Origin: Panicum virgatum
Lineage: Eukaryota; Streptophyta; Magnoliopsida; Poales; Poaceae
NCBI RefSeq assembly: GCF_016808335.1
Contig: NC_053140.1
Coordinates: forward strand, 27,894,086 to 27,958,085
DNA length: 64,000 bases
Reading direction: 5' to 3'
Each line of letters opens with the position of its first letter. Positions within the stretch are counted from its first letter, which is position 1. Below the pieces are notes generated by a model. That model had not been told where the DNA came from, did not search any database, and saw only the letters and a list, made by a program, of their open reading frames with translations. Shown one piece after another: positions 46,186 through 57,290 of this stretch. Both the position numbers and the translations under genes were made by a program.

Positions 46186-46841
46186 TGTTGACGCTCCTTA
46201 GCGCCCCCGATTTATATACCGCAAGCGCACGGTTTCGTGTAGCTTTTCCCTTAGAGTATTGCCCCAAGGTTTATCAATCCACGGAACCAAAGAGACAAGA
46301 AACAATCTACTAGCATAGAGATTCCTTTGTGTTGAGATGGTGAAAATGAATCTAATCTACTAAAAACGACAAACACCGAAGGTAGCAAGAGAAAGTTAGA
46401 GATAACCAATCTAGATCACCTAGATCATGCATATGTTGTAATTCCAGCTAGATGAAGTGAAGTAAGGTAGATGTGAATCTCAATGAAAAGCCTCTTTAAA
46501 CCCAAAATCTCCAATCCGATCCCTCAATACTCCGCCTACTCTGTGGAGACGGCCTGTCACGACGCCCCCCTTTTGAACGAAATACCATGAAGCAAGTCGA
46601 ACCCCCTTTGGTAGTTCCGCCATGAACCTCTAGCCACCATGACTACAAGATCATGCTAAGCGATCTATCTCGATAATAGATCTAGGATGAAGCAAACCCA
46701 AAGAAAAGAACGAAATCGAAAGAGAGAACATGGTCGCTAAACATTCGGAATCACAAATAACTTCACCACGAATGATTGTACATCACAAGATCACAACCAG
46801 GGCCCTACCTTGATCCTGATGATCCTAGCTCCAGAACTCTG
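46186..46841 (-). repeat. Truncated 5' LTR of the Athila-type element
   Basis: It matches 37072-37727 with scattered changes, then stops at CCAGAACTC, where gag of retrotransposon 2 resumes. The outer half of the LTR is gone. Confidence 0.85.
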
Positions 46842-48590
46842 ATGACCGTGCAAGTTAATGCATCAGCACCACCACTGATGACTCCACAGTAGCGTCTTGC
46901 AATTATGCTCCAACTCCAGTCTCCTACGGAAATCCTTCTTTCACAATCCCCTCATCAAAAAGGAGTCAACATGGTTTTCCATGATCAGGCGACTGGACAG
47001 TTGCAGTATGTCAACGTGCCATACATGGATACTACTGTTCAACAATCGGCTAGTCTATCAATTTCGCAGCCGACGATGACTCAGCAGACACCCAATCGGG
47101 TAGCTCAATATGCACATCAGATGCAATCGGCTGAACAGCAGATGAATTATATAGCTCAGCAACTTGCGATGATGACCAATGCAGCGAGCACGGCCTCTCC
47201 TCAGCAGATGCCAATAGTTGAGCCACAAGTTGATTGGAGCACGAAGATAGCTGAAGTAATGCGGGAGCAGTTTGGCTTGAGGCCAAAGCAACAATCTGTT
47301 ATGTACAAGACTCCCTATCCTCCAGCTTATAATCAGATTCCTCTCCCACATAAGTATAAGATGCCCGACTTCACAAAGTTCTCGAGGCAGGGAGAAGTTT
47401 CCACAATGGAGCATGTTAACAGGTTCCTTCTACAGTTGGGAGAAGCGGGTAACCATGATGCACTCAGAGTCTGTTTATTCTTGTTGTCTTTATCTGGATC
47501 GGCCTTTGCTTGGTTCACCACTTTGCCAGCAAATTCCATATTGTATTGGGCCGATCTGGAGAGACAGTTTCATCAATTCTTCTACTCTGGGATTACTGAA
47601 TTGAAGTTGACCGATTTGACTGGCTTAAGGCAAAGGAACGATGAATCGGTCGTTGCTTTCATCCAGAGGTTCAGAGATGTCAAGAACCGTTGCTACAGTC
47701 TGGTTTTGTCCGATCAGCAGTTGGCAGAGGTAGCATTTAATGGGCTTTTGCCTCACATTAAAGACAAATATGCGTCTCAAGAATTTGAGAGCATTAGCCA
47801 GATTGCAGCCAGGATGTCAGGAGAGACTCGATCCTACGAGTCCAAGAAGCCTTTTCAGAAGAAAATAAATTATATGGAATATTCTGCCAATGATGACTCT
47901 GAAGAGGAGCAAGAGATGGTCGCATCGGCTGAGTGGATACAAAACAGCAAGAAGCCGGTGACGTGTCCATTTGGGAAGAAAAAGCCTGAGCCATATGGGT
48001 TTGATATTACCAAAGCCGACAAGATCTTTGACTTGTTATTGTCGGAAGGGTTGATCAAGTTGAAGCCATATCACAAGATCCCATCGGAGGACGAACTCAA
48101 GAACATGAAGTATTGCAAGTGGCATAATGCCACGTCGCATGACACTAATGGGTGCAAAGTCTTCCGACAACAGATCCAGATGGCTTTCGAGCAAGGGAGG
48201 TTGAAATTTGATGCTCCCAAGAAGACGATGAAGATCGACAGGCATCCTTTCACCACGAATATGGTTGATGTGGCCAGAGATAAAAGTTCTTCTCAAGCCA
48301 AGGTCTTGACATCATCATCGGCCAAGAAATCTGGGGCTGTTGATCCTATAGCACAGATAGCGGCCGATGAAGTCAAAGGGAAAAGTTCGCAAGAGGATGC
48401 TGGACGATCATCGGCGCCACGTAGATGTGTTACGTCTCAAATGCTGCTGAATAAGTTTCAGCGTGATCGTGAAAGGCGGCAGCATAGGGAAGAAGAGGAA
48501 CAACGTGAGAAGGAGCATTGGAGGTGTCCTTTCTTTGTCTACTGTTGGGAAGAAGGGTTGACATTGCCATCGGCATATGATTGTCCCTAG
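46842..48590 (+). pseudogene. gag: gag, main part, of retrotransposon 2
   Basis: The frame from 46905 to 48590 is open for 561 codons. A TAG near 46891-46893 precedes it. Segments of the Ty3/gypsy gag domain are clear: PDFTKFSRQGEVSTMEHVNR, SGSAFAWFTTLP, FIQRFRDVKNRCYS. A non-standard zinc motif, CKWHNATSHDTNGC (CX2HX4HX4C), and a second cluster CPFFVYCW...DCP follow near the end. The terminal TAG (48588-48590) falls where the family continues with another Cys, so it is likely CAG to TAG. This is the best-preserved reading frame of retrotransposon 2. Confidence 0.82.
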
Positions 48591-49190
48591 TGCAATGGTC
48601 AAGGCAGCCGATCATACAAAAGGCCACGTCATATTGATGGACCCTATCAGCATGAGCGCACTCCTGTGCATGATCGGCTAGGAAAAAAAGGTATCGGTGC
48701 ATGATCGACTGGGGGGCAGGACCATGCTATGTGATCCTGCTGGAAGAAGAGTACCTACACACGATCGGTAGAGCAGATGGTCGATGAAAGAGTGCAAGAC
48801 GATCAGCCGATGCGGAGAGATCAAGAGCGCGAACCTAATCGTGTAGATCAGTCTCAATGGTGTCCAGGAGGTTTGACCAGGTCTCAGAAGCGATGTGTTC
48901 AGAGGCTATGCCAATTAGAGATTATAGAGGAAGACAAGAACAAACTCTGACCAGAAAGGGAGTCAAGACACAAGTCTGGCGTGTCAAGACTAAGACCGAT
49001 GATAAGTCAGCCAATAATAGTTCCACACCAATCCAAGCAATTGGCTCTTCGGGAAGTTCCTAGAAGAAGAAGGGAAGTTGGGGCATGGGTTTACGTCGGC
49101 TGATTTACTAGAAGAAATTGATATCGGAGATGGTGATAGACCAAGACCGACGTTTATTAGTGCCAACTTGGATCACAAATACAAGCAGTA
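48591..49190 (+). pseudogene. Degenerate gag end and protease deletion in retrotransposon 2
   Basis: Gag-tail phrases are visible (a WCPGGLTRSQKRCVQRL-like run near 48860-48915, then KTQVWRVKTKTDDKSANNS). Near 49070-49090 the sequence jumps to the segment just before RT (GFTSADLLEEIDIGDGDRPRPTFIS). In retrotransposon 1 about 800 bp containing the protease lie between these points; here they are missing. Confidence 0.6.
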
Positions 49191-49790
49191 ACTGAAGAGT
49201 TTATTAAAGGAATACAAAGACTGCTTTGCCTGGGAATATTATGAGATGCCTGGATTGGATAGATCAATTGTGGAACATCGTTTGCCTATAAAACCGGGAT
49301 ATCGGCCATATCAACAAGGAGGAAGACGATGCAATCCTAAGATTTTGCCGGATATAAAGGCCGAGATTACATGGTTGATTGAAGCTAATTTTATTCAGCA
49401 GTGTCGTTATGCCGAATGGATTTCTAATGTGGTTCCTGTTTACAAAAAGAATGGCAAGTTACGGGTGTGCATTGATTTCAGGGATCTCGACAAGGCTACG
49501 CCGATGGATGGTTACCCAATGCCGATAGCCGATATGTTGGTAGATGCCGCTGCTGGGCACAAGGTAATCAGTTTTATGGATGGCAATGCTAGATACAATC
49601 AAATTTTTATGGTAGAAGAAGATATCCACAAGACTGCAATCAGGTGTCCAGGACATCTTGGTTTATTTGAGTGGGTAGTCATGACCTTCGGACTGAAAAT
49701 ACAGGTGCTACGTAACAAAGAGCCATGAATTATATTTTTCATGAACTAATCGGCAAGATTGTGGAAATATATATTGATGATGTGGTTGTG
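49191..49790 (+). pseudogene. Partial reverse transcriptase of retrotransposon 2
   Basis: MPGLDRSIVEHRLP, WISNVVPVYKKNGKLRVCIDFRDLD and YNQIFMVEEDIHKTA are RT fingers/palm. The frame breaks near 49700-49727 (KIQVLRNKEP then TGA). The catalytic YIDDVVVKS is in another frame near 49770-49797, with another shift right after it. RT is not functional. Confidence 0.78.
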
Positions 49791-49813
49791 AAGTCAAGGG
49801 GCACCAAGAATAT

Positions 49814-50764
49814 TTGGCTGATCTGCGTAAAGCTTTGGAATGCACAAGAAGGTATTGTTTAAAGATGAATCCGAATAAATGTGCCTTTGGTGTATCAGCT
49901 AGCCAATTCTTGGGTTTTGTGGTACGTGAGCGAGTGATTGAAATTAGTCAGAAGACTATATCAGCCATTGACAAAGTCGAAGCAATTCCTCTAAAAAATG
50001 TTACATCAAAAGAGATGATTGAATTTGTCAAGGAACATATTATTTATCGGTTTGGTATTCGACAAACCATTACGACCGATCAGGGTACTATGTTTACATC
50101 AGATGAATTGGAGGGATTTGCTGCTGAAATGAGGATTAAATTGCTGAATTCCTCTCCATATTATGCCCAAGCTAATGGTCAAGCAGAAGCGTCTAATAAA
50201 GGAGTCATTAAGTTGATCAAAAGAAAGATTGATGAGTATACTCGGAAGTGGCATACTATGCTTCACGAAGCTTTGTGGGCATACAGGATGGCTTGTCATG
50301 GTGCTACTAAATTGTCTCCCTATCAGTTGGTATATGGGCATGAAGCTGTCCTCCCATGGGAGTTGAAACTTGGTTCACGACGTGTCACATTTCAAGATCA
50401 GTTGATAGCTGATGAATACTCTGCTATGATCAAAGATGAATTAGAGGATTTGGCTGGCCATCGGCTGAAGGCTCTTGTGAATATTGAAGCAAATAAAGCC
50501 AGAGATGGCCGATGGTATGACAAAAAGGTAAAAGCCAAAGCCTTTGAGCAAGGAGAGTTAGTTTGGAAATTGATTTTGCCGATAGGGACAAAGAATTCAA
50601 AATTCGGCAAATGGTCTCCGACATGGGATGGGCCATTTAGAGTAAGCAGATGTGTTCCTGGCAATGCTTATATTTTGGACACACTCAAAGGGGAAGTGTA
50701 TTCTAGAGCTCTTAATGGAAAATATTTGAAGAAGTATTACCCTAGCATTTGGGTGGATGCATAG
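49814..50764 (+). pseudogene. In-frame RT-integrase fusion left by an internal deletion in retrotransposon 2
   Basis: This 316-codon frame starts with the RT thumb segment (CLKMNPNKCAFGVSASQFLGFVV) and switches near 49975 to the integrase core (VEAIPLKNVTSKEMIEFVKEHIIYRFG). Compared with retrotransposon 1, about 1.6 kb holding the first RNase H, the archaeal-type RNase H and the integrase zinc region are absent. The integrase second Asp (TTDQGTMF) and Glu (NGQAEASN) are present, the first Asp is deleted. The junction lies at a short shared stretch (AAAGTCGAAG-like), consistent with microhomology-mediated deletion. The frame is intact by chance or because the deletion is recent. Confidence 0.75.
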
Positions 50765-51020
50765 CCGATTAATTAAGTTGTCGGTTGGATTGTTATGGCC
50801 GATATGACATGTATCGCCCTTAGTGTAAAAAATCTACACAATTCAGACTATTCAAATTCAGGTCAGAATTGGTTTTTTGCAATGTCAATTGGAAGATTGC
50901 AATGGAAATTGGCAAGAGAAGGGAGTACTTCATTAATAATATTGTTTATAAAAGGACCGATCGTAGGATCTGGCCGATACTGCAAAAGATTATTTCGAGG
51001 AAGATGCTACTCCTAGAAAT

Positions 51021-51800
51021 CTAATCATCGGCAAAGACATTGCCGATGACCGCCTCTATGCTAATATCTTCGGAGATGGCGGCGGCTGTCATCTCCATGT
51101 CGTCGGCCAGCTCCTCGAAGACCCACCAGGCCTCGCTGCCCAACGGAAGGTGGACCGGTTCGACCTGCAGGAGATCATGGCTGGTCTGGAATTGGGTTGT
51201 GGCGAGGGCTACAGCAGCGCCTCGGCGGACCCCATGCCCGGCGACCTCCCGGACGCATTTGGGGATGTCTTGCAGGCGGGCAGCGACAGTGTTGCCACAA
51301 GCATTCACCGATTTGGTGGCGGTGGCTGCTGTGGCATGGAGGCTTGGATCTGTGACTCCAGGACTGAAGCAAAGAAATTAGAGATAAAGATTCGAGAAAG
51401 GAAAGGGCAATGCTTCGGAAGAAATGACTTACAGGCGACCCTAGAGTCAGCAGCGGTGAGTTGGGCCCGGACGATGGCCCGATTAGCTTGTGCTGCCTCC
51501 AATTCGGAGGCGAGGCGCTGGGACCTGGTGGTCTCCTGGGAGTAGTTCTCCCGAGCCTCATCCTTCTCTCAGAGGAGTTGGCAGATGTACTCCACAGTGC
51601 CTTCGTCGGTACCGGGGAAGGGACCCTCCGAATTGGAGGAGTCCGAAGAAGAAGGGGCGTCGTCGCTATGCAAAGATTGGGGATTAGAACCAAGCCAGAA
51701 TATGATGATTGGGGTTAAAGGGAGAAGTTTACCCCAAGCAGCGGCGGATCGCCGGAGGGGCGTTGGAAGGACCCTCATCGTAGCGCTTGGTGCCCGCCAT
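51021..51800 (-). pseudogene. Decayed antisense gene in the 3' region of retrotransposon 2
   Basis: On the - strand: exon 1 51800-51733 (ATG, MAGTKRYDEGPSNAPP), a 67-bp GT-AG intron, exon 2 51665-51433, a 69-bp GT-AG intron (51432-51364), then a last exon from 51363. Exon 2 begins acidic/Ser-rich (DDAPSSSDSSNSEG) and becomes a likely coiled coil (RLASELEAAQANRAIVRAQL). TGA at 51571-51569 interrupts it. The last exon is readable to TAG at 51021 only with a frame change (LADDMEMTAAAISEDI). It lacks the PMD domain of the antisense gene in retrotransposon 1, but starts at nearly the same distance from the 3' LTR (296 versus 266 bp). A TATA-like CATAAATAT lies about 90 bp upstream. Function unknown. 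Confidence 0.55.
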
Positions 51801-52078
51801 TGCTACAGGAAGACCTAGGGTTTTTACTGAAGAAAGGAAGTGCTGTAGCTAATGGAGGTTTGCTGCCGATGCAAGGCTAAGAGGTGATATTTATGGCCTA
51901 GTCTGGTACGTGAAAAGACGGAAGGTGAATCGGCGCTTTGGATTTGCGCGGATGGAAGACAAAAGGCCAGGGGCAAAGGAAGAGTTTTACCCAGTTGCAC
52001 GGAGGGGCCATGTGCACGGGGTACGAGGAGTGGCTTTAAATGCTGGTTGGAGTAGTTTCGGAACAAAATAAATTATTC

Positions 52079-52095
52079 CAAAATTGGGGGGCATG
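52079..52095 (+). other. Polypurine tract of retrotransposon 2
   Basis: CAAAATTGGGGGGCATG lies directly before the 3' LTR. Confidence 0.7.
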
Positions 52096-53224
52096 TGTTG
52101 ACACTGTTTTTTGACATGTGTCAAGGAAGGTGATTTTTGTGAGGGGAAGGTGGCCGATTTGGAAGAAACCAAAAGATACACAGGGATGGAATCGGCCGAT
52201 GGAGTCCGTCCGATGGACCAGAGGAATATGCTTCAAAGATGCTGATCTGCTAGCTTTGGTGCTCGGCCGATGGAGAGTTGCCGATGTAGTCAAGGAAGGA
52301 GGAGAGGATCCGGACTCTACGAGAATCTTGATAATTCGGTTGTAATATTTAGAGTAGTTTATCTTTAGTAAGTCTTTTCTTTAGAGTCAAGTAATATTTG
52401 TCGTAATCGGCTAGGACTTGATAGCGCTAGGCTATAAATATGAGTTGTAAGGGGCCGGAAAAACTTGATACACATCCAATACAACAAAACTTTACAATTT
52501 CTTTGCACTTTTTCGGCGACTTCGCCTTTTTCTTTTTTTTTGATGAGTTCTTTCAAGTTGATCAAGGACGCCTCACATTCAAGCGACTTGGTTTGCTGGT
52601 GAGTTTTCGTTTTACCGAGTATATTTGAGCTTTAGCTACCAGGCGCATCGCTGTGGCTTTGCTCAAATCTATTCAAAAGTTATCGAGTTCATCTAGGCAT
52701 TGACTTCCGGGCGTATCTCTATCGTCTCGTCTAGATTTATTCACCAATTATCGATATCGGCTAGATTTGTAGGTTTTCCTATGCTTTTTTGCCATTATCA
52801 CATCTAAAAATATATTAGATCGGTTCTAGGTTTTGCAGTAATATTTTTGTTATCTCAAGAGCCGATTTAGATCTGTTTTTAGTTCACATCATCTGAGTTA
52901 CACATTCATAGCTTAGATCATGTTATACATACGCGATCGGCTATTCAAACCCGGTTTTGTCATTTAGTACATTGGCTGATCCTGCTGACGCACTGTTTAT
53001 CATACGCTCGCATTCAATATCTTTTTTGTCATCTATTGTATCGGCAGAGCTTGCCGATATGCCTCTCTGAGAGATATTCAGAATCCCAGCCGATACGCTC
53101 TCGAATTTGACTTTGTTTTCTCCCTTGTCAATTTCAGGTCAAATTGACTGGCACGCTTGGTCTACTTTCCGTGCTTGGTGAACACTTGCCCTCGGATTCC
53201 AGTGTGTTGATTTTTGCGTCAACA
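52096..53224 (+). repeat. 3' LTR of retrotransposon 2
   Basis: This 1129-bp repeat matches 35168-36298, with a TATA box at 52433-52440. It ends GCGTCAACA followed by the GTGGC duplication. Confidence 0.92.
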
Positions 53225-55208
53225 GTGGCGTTGCTGACGGGTTCCTCGTTGCAGACCTAGGCAACCGGGATAGAATTATAATTGGCATCTCATCCAGCAG
53301 GAGTCGCATTCTGCATTTTGAGGACTGGACAGAGAAGCGATCTTCTGGTAATAAGTGGAAAGAAAGTAACACATTTTGATTTTATTTCATTCGAGATTGA
53401 ATAGCAAGGTTACGAATTTGCATGCATGGTGCTCCTATTTTTTGGCATGATCTGAGATCAAATCCCAGTTGCCTTTTGGAGTATTTGATGGTGTTAATTT
53501 GTACTATCATGTACTCTTTTAATTTGCTAATATGATTTCTACATTTAGGTAGAAAGACCTACTCACGTTTCCTAAAGAAATTTGTAAATTTCCATTCTAT
53601 GACCATTGCAGTTTTATTACGATGCTCTCTCTTGCTAGACCATTCTTTTTGTTGTGCCATTCCTGCATCATCACCCAAGACAAGAATTATTATTCTTATG
53701 GTCTGATGATGTGAAAAAGATCAATAACTGGATCTGAGATCCAATACTTTCTTTTTCTATGAACCATGTTATGCAGGACTACATGAGTAATTCTTGGTTC
53801 ATGGTTGGAGTATATTTTTTCAGTTCATGTGCTTGGAATATATGGGGTATAATTTGTAACTTGGTTTATGGTTTACTAGTACTAAAATTACTACCATCAA
53901 GTTAATGTGCCTGGAGTATATGGTACAAGTACTTAGAAGTTTGAGCATGTGCCAGGGACCCTTGTAACTTGATCTCATAATTAATTTTACTTCTTGAATT
54001 TTGAAAAATTACTCCACGAAATTACTTGTCAACGTATTTTTGTCTATTCCATGCACGTGTACCATTCTGAGCTTAATTTCTCTTAGAAAATTACTTGTCT
54101 AGATGTTGGAAATTACTTCTAAATTAATATTATTTGAAATAACCAGAAATCAAAGTGGAGTGATAGGCTTAATCAAATGCATCAATCAAGTTCACGCCCT
54201 CTATAGTAACATAACTGTTGCTGTTTATTTCTCGCACGTCGTAAAAAAACTCCTAGCATTTTGTAAATGCTCCACTTTACCAGGTGGAAAATAATCATGG
54301 AGTAAAAATATTCTTGTTATCAAATCAAAGTATCATTCAATTGAAAAATACTTCCCTTGTCAATTGAAAATTACTCCTGTTAGTTGTGTTGATCGAAATA
54401 CTTTAGTCAGTTGCAAAACACTTGTGTCCTTTGAAAAATACTTCTGTACTCAACTGAAAATACACATGAACGTTAGAAAAAATAAAATAACTCCTAACAC
54501 TTGGTAAAAGAATACTCCTCTGGTCAGTTGAAAATACTCCTGCATTAAAAGAAAATTCCCCATCTTGTCAGTTGAAATATAGACATGATATTTGAAGGAT
54601 AAAAAATTCTCCTAACATTAGGAATATACTTTTCATATCTGAAATAAAATACCCCTATTGTCAATTAAAATACTCATGTTATTTGCAAAATTAGTTCTAA
54701 GAGGTATTCACTCCTTTGCGTGCACTATGTTTACCACATTCGTGCACTATGTTTACTCCTTTGTGTGCACTGTGAAATATTACTCCAAACTGTACTCATA
54801 TAAAATGGAAAAATACGATATCTAGTATGGAAAAATATTACCTGCGATTTTTACTATACTATGTGATTTTTACTACCTGCGATGAAAATAGAGTAAAAAG
54901 TTGTCTAGAGGACTCATCGGAACTTCGGACAAAAGCAACAGCGCATGTTGAACATTACTCGTTGAGGATGGATTTGTTGATGAATTACATTCACATGATG
55001 TCATCGGATCTCCAAGAGCTGGCTGCTATTAATTTTTAAAGTTGAGTCACAAAACTTCAACCCAACTCCTGCTTGGAGCTGAAAAAAATGACTCGTGTAC
55101 GGATATATATTAGCTACATATAGTAGTAATTTTTTACTCCCAACCAAACTAAATAAAGATGTATTGTAACGCTTTTTTACGGATATATATATAAGTTGAA
55201 GTGCAACG
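53225..55208. other. Right part of the probable second inverted-repeat element
   Basis: Segments match the interior of the element at 29339-34386 in the same order: GGACTGGACAGAGAAGCGA (53321) with GATCTGGAGGGCAGAAGCGA (31659), AATTACTTGTCAACGTATTTTTGTC with AATTACTTGTCTACATCTTTTTGTC (32098), and the blocks of TCAATTGAAAAnTACT-like words at 54330-54700 with those at 32160-32480. It is AT-rich, with no gene of recognisable content. The right end of this copy was not found. Confidence 0.5.
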
Positions 55209-55210
55209 TA

Positions 55211-55382
55211 TTTCCTCCATCTCAAATTATCAGTCGTATTGACTTTTTAGGTTTAAATTACAATATCTAGATGTGTAATAAAATTAATGTACCAAAAAAG
55301 TCAATAAATTACAATATCTAGATGTGTAATAAAATTAATGTACCAAAAAAGTCAAAACGACTTATAATTTAGAACACGGGAG
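55211..55382. mobile_element. Stowaway-type MITE with an internal duplication
   Basis: It is flanked by TA on both sides (55209-55210 and 55383-55384). The left end TTTCCTCCATCTCAAATTAT and the right end (reverse complement CTCCCGTGTTCTAAATTATA, then AGTCGT inside both) are the Stowaway inverted repeats, diverged at the tip. The inner 51 bp (55255-55305) is repeated in tandem at 55306-55356 with almost no change. Confidence 0.8.
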
Positions 55383-55419
55383 TACATCATAAAATGCTTC
55401 ATAGCATAGCATAGTGGTG

Positions 55420-55644
55420 AGCTATTGTTTTTTTAATTCATGACGAACATTGGATCACTTTCGTCATGAGCTATTGTCACAAAGATTGGGAAGTACACAT
55501 AGTGACAGTTGTTTATGACTAAATCACAAATTAGTCACAAACACCTGTCATCCATTGAAAAGTTGTCACAAACGTATTGTTTTTATGACTAAAAAGTGCT
55601 TTGTCATATGAAAATTGTCATAGAAGGCCCAATCTCTTGTAGTG
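55420..55644. mobile_element. Terminal segment of a CACTA-like element
   Basis: It ends CTCTTGTAGTG at 55644. The reverse complement, CACTACAAGAG, is a classical CACTA terminus. Subterminal words TTGTCAC/TTGTCAT and their complements repeat through 55480-55625. No left terminus was found nearby, so only one end or a truncated copy is present. Confidence 0.6.
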
Positions 55645-56765
55645 ACTCGAGCCATGTATATATAACCCAGTCGTGATCTTCAACTGTCATTAAAGAATCA
55701 ATATGTCTCATCAACAATTATGCCAGCTAATGTTAGAATTACGGCCACTTGCTCTTTCACATTTTCTGAGACCATCGGCTCCACTAGTGGCCTTGTTGGC
55801 TTTTGATGATAACACCAGTATCAATCAGCCGATGCTCTCAAACTCCAACAGATTAATTCTCAGCCGACAGAAACACCTGGTCAGCTTTCAGTATTATAAC
55901 TTGCTCTCAATGCAAAAACTGACCATCAACTGCATATCATCGACCAGGAAAAATACTATATGCCTATTATTGCCGATCAATCTCTTGCTTGTCTTCTGGT
56001 CGTATGTATGTGTATGGTCAGTGAGTAACTCACGCATCCACGTGTTTGCATGCTTATGTGAAGGAGATCCTGCTTGTATGTAGAGCGTCACTATTGGCAT
56101 GATTCTTCAGTGAAGACGCATCAAAAGCACCAATCGTGCCAAATCCTCAGGGAGTCGATGAAGTTCCATCGAAAAGCGAGAGCTGTCAACAAATCGATAT
56201 GCTTCACCAATAACTCTTCATCAAATGCTTCATCGCCACAATATATTCATGTATATCAGTATATCAGCCCTGATGGCAATTGAGAAGGACCGGCATCCGC
56301 AGCCAATACACGTCCTTTCTGAAGTGAGCTTCTTATCTCAGCTCCACCGTCATGTGTTGTGGATGCCATTGTGTTCTGGATATCGGCCAGACTCGACTCA
56401 ACAACTTCCTCTTGTGTTTTGGCAATAATGAGCCAGTGAAACGGTGTTGATGCTGAATATAACATGCCAGTTTCTGAGGAAGCCGTTGAAATCCCAGTGT
56501 ATAAATAATAAACTTTAGACACCAGAATAACAGTAGTACCAGCCTAAGTTTTGCTCCCATTATTGGCTAATGTCATCAAAGAGAGCCGATGAGATCAAAC
56601 CAAATGCCTAAGTCTCTTCAGAAGTCAATGATGCTATTTGAGACGCTCGCACCCCAGAAGAGCCAAAAATGCTTCAGGCAAATATTTACACATAACTTTA
56701 CGCCAACCAATGTCTTAAAGAGACCTTTTACAATGTTTGGAAATACTTTCTAATGCTTTCCAATA
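55645..56765. other. Degenerate sequence, possibly old Tat-type retrotransposon remains
   Basis: No intact gene. GCCGAT/ATCGGC words typical of the bodies of retrotransposons 1 and 2 recur (55771, 55831, 55863, 55972, 56590), and a frame opening near 55703 reads QQLCQLMLELRPLALS, faintly like a gag segment. Many stops follow. I give this low weight. Confidence 0.3.
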
Positions 56766-56779
56766 CACTACCGGAAACC

Positions 56780-57290
56780 AAGAGTTCGCCGTGTGCCAAA
56801 AATTTCGCCGTGTGCAATTTCTCGGGCACACGGTGAAAATCATATTTGCCGTGCGCAGCACCAAAACCACACGGCGAAATAGGAACGCACGGCGAAAGCC
56901 TACTTCGCCGTGTGCCGCAGACAAGACACACGGCGAACCCAGACTTCGCCATGTGCCCACTCTACGGCACACGGCGAAGCTGGTTCCACGTGCGCTACTG
57001 CTAACGGTCGTTGGTGACCGTTGGCTGCCGTACGACGCCGTCAAGATTCGCCGTATGCCAAGGCACAGCACACGGCGAACATCTGTCTTTGCCGTGTGCC
57101 TCAGGGCAGCACACGCGAAGACATAGCCACGTGTGCCCGAGCCTAACGGGTGTTCGACGACGTCATCTTTGCCGTGCGCTGACGTTCGGCACACGGCAAA
57201 CACAAGGCTTTGCCGTGTGCCAAAGGCAGGCACACGGTAAACACAAATCTTTGCCGTGTGCCGCCCCTTAAGCACACGGCAAAATTAAAG
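56780..57290. repeat. First subterminal repeat array of the right CACTA element
   Basis: About 20 copies of a motif near TTTGCCGTGTGCC or its complement GGCACACGGCGAA lie in both orientations, often as facing pairs around 5-15 bp. These are expected binding sites for the element's own TNPA/TNPD-type protein. Frames through the array are by-products of the repeats. Confidence 0.85.

Larger units (their letters stand above)
37072..46841 (-). mobile_element. Athila-type LTR retrotransposon, antisense, lacking pol and with a truncated 5' LTR
   Basis: On the - strand the order is truncated 5' LTR (46841-46186), primer site, gag, protease, a gap, one 3' ORF, purine tract, complete 3' LTR (38491-37072). 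The PBS (TGGCGCCGTTGCCGGGGA) and the gag/protease sequence (CDLGASV) are typical of Athila elements. RT, RNase H and integrase are absent between the protease (ends 43400) and the 3' ORF (starts 41946). About 760 bp of the 5' LTR outer end is missing against the 1420-bp 3' LTR, together with any target duplication. Gag-protease carries four in-frame stops, so the copy is inactive. Confidence 0.85.
35168..53224 (+). mobile_element. LTR retrotransposon 2: Tat-lineage element with internal deletions and a nested Athila-type element
   Basis: LTRs at 35168-36298 and 52096-53224 start TGTTGACAC and end GCGTCAACA, flanked by perfect GTGGC duplications (35163-35167 and 53225-53229). The gag is related to that of retrotransposon 1 and much better kept. 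Protease, most of RT, both RNase H domains and the integrase N-terminus are deleted; the integrase core and C-terminus remain. A 1.3-kb 3' region carries a decayed antisense gene, as in retrotransposon 1. The gag is split at 37071 by an Athila-type element in opposite orientation. It could move only with proteins supplied by a relative. Confidence 0.9.
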
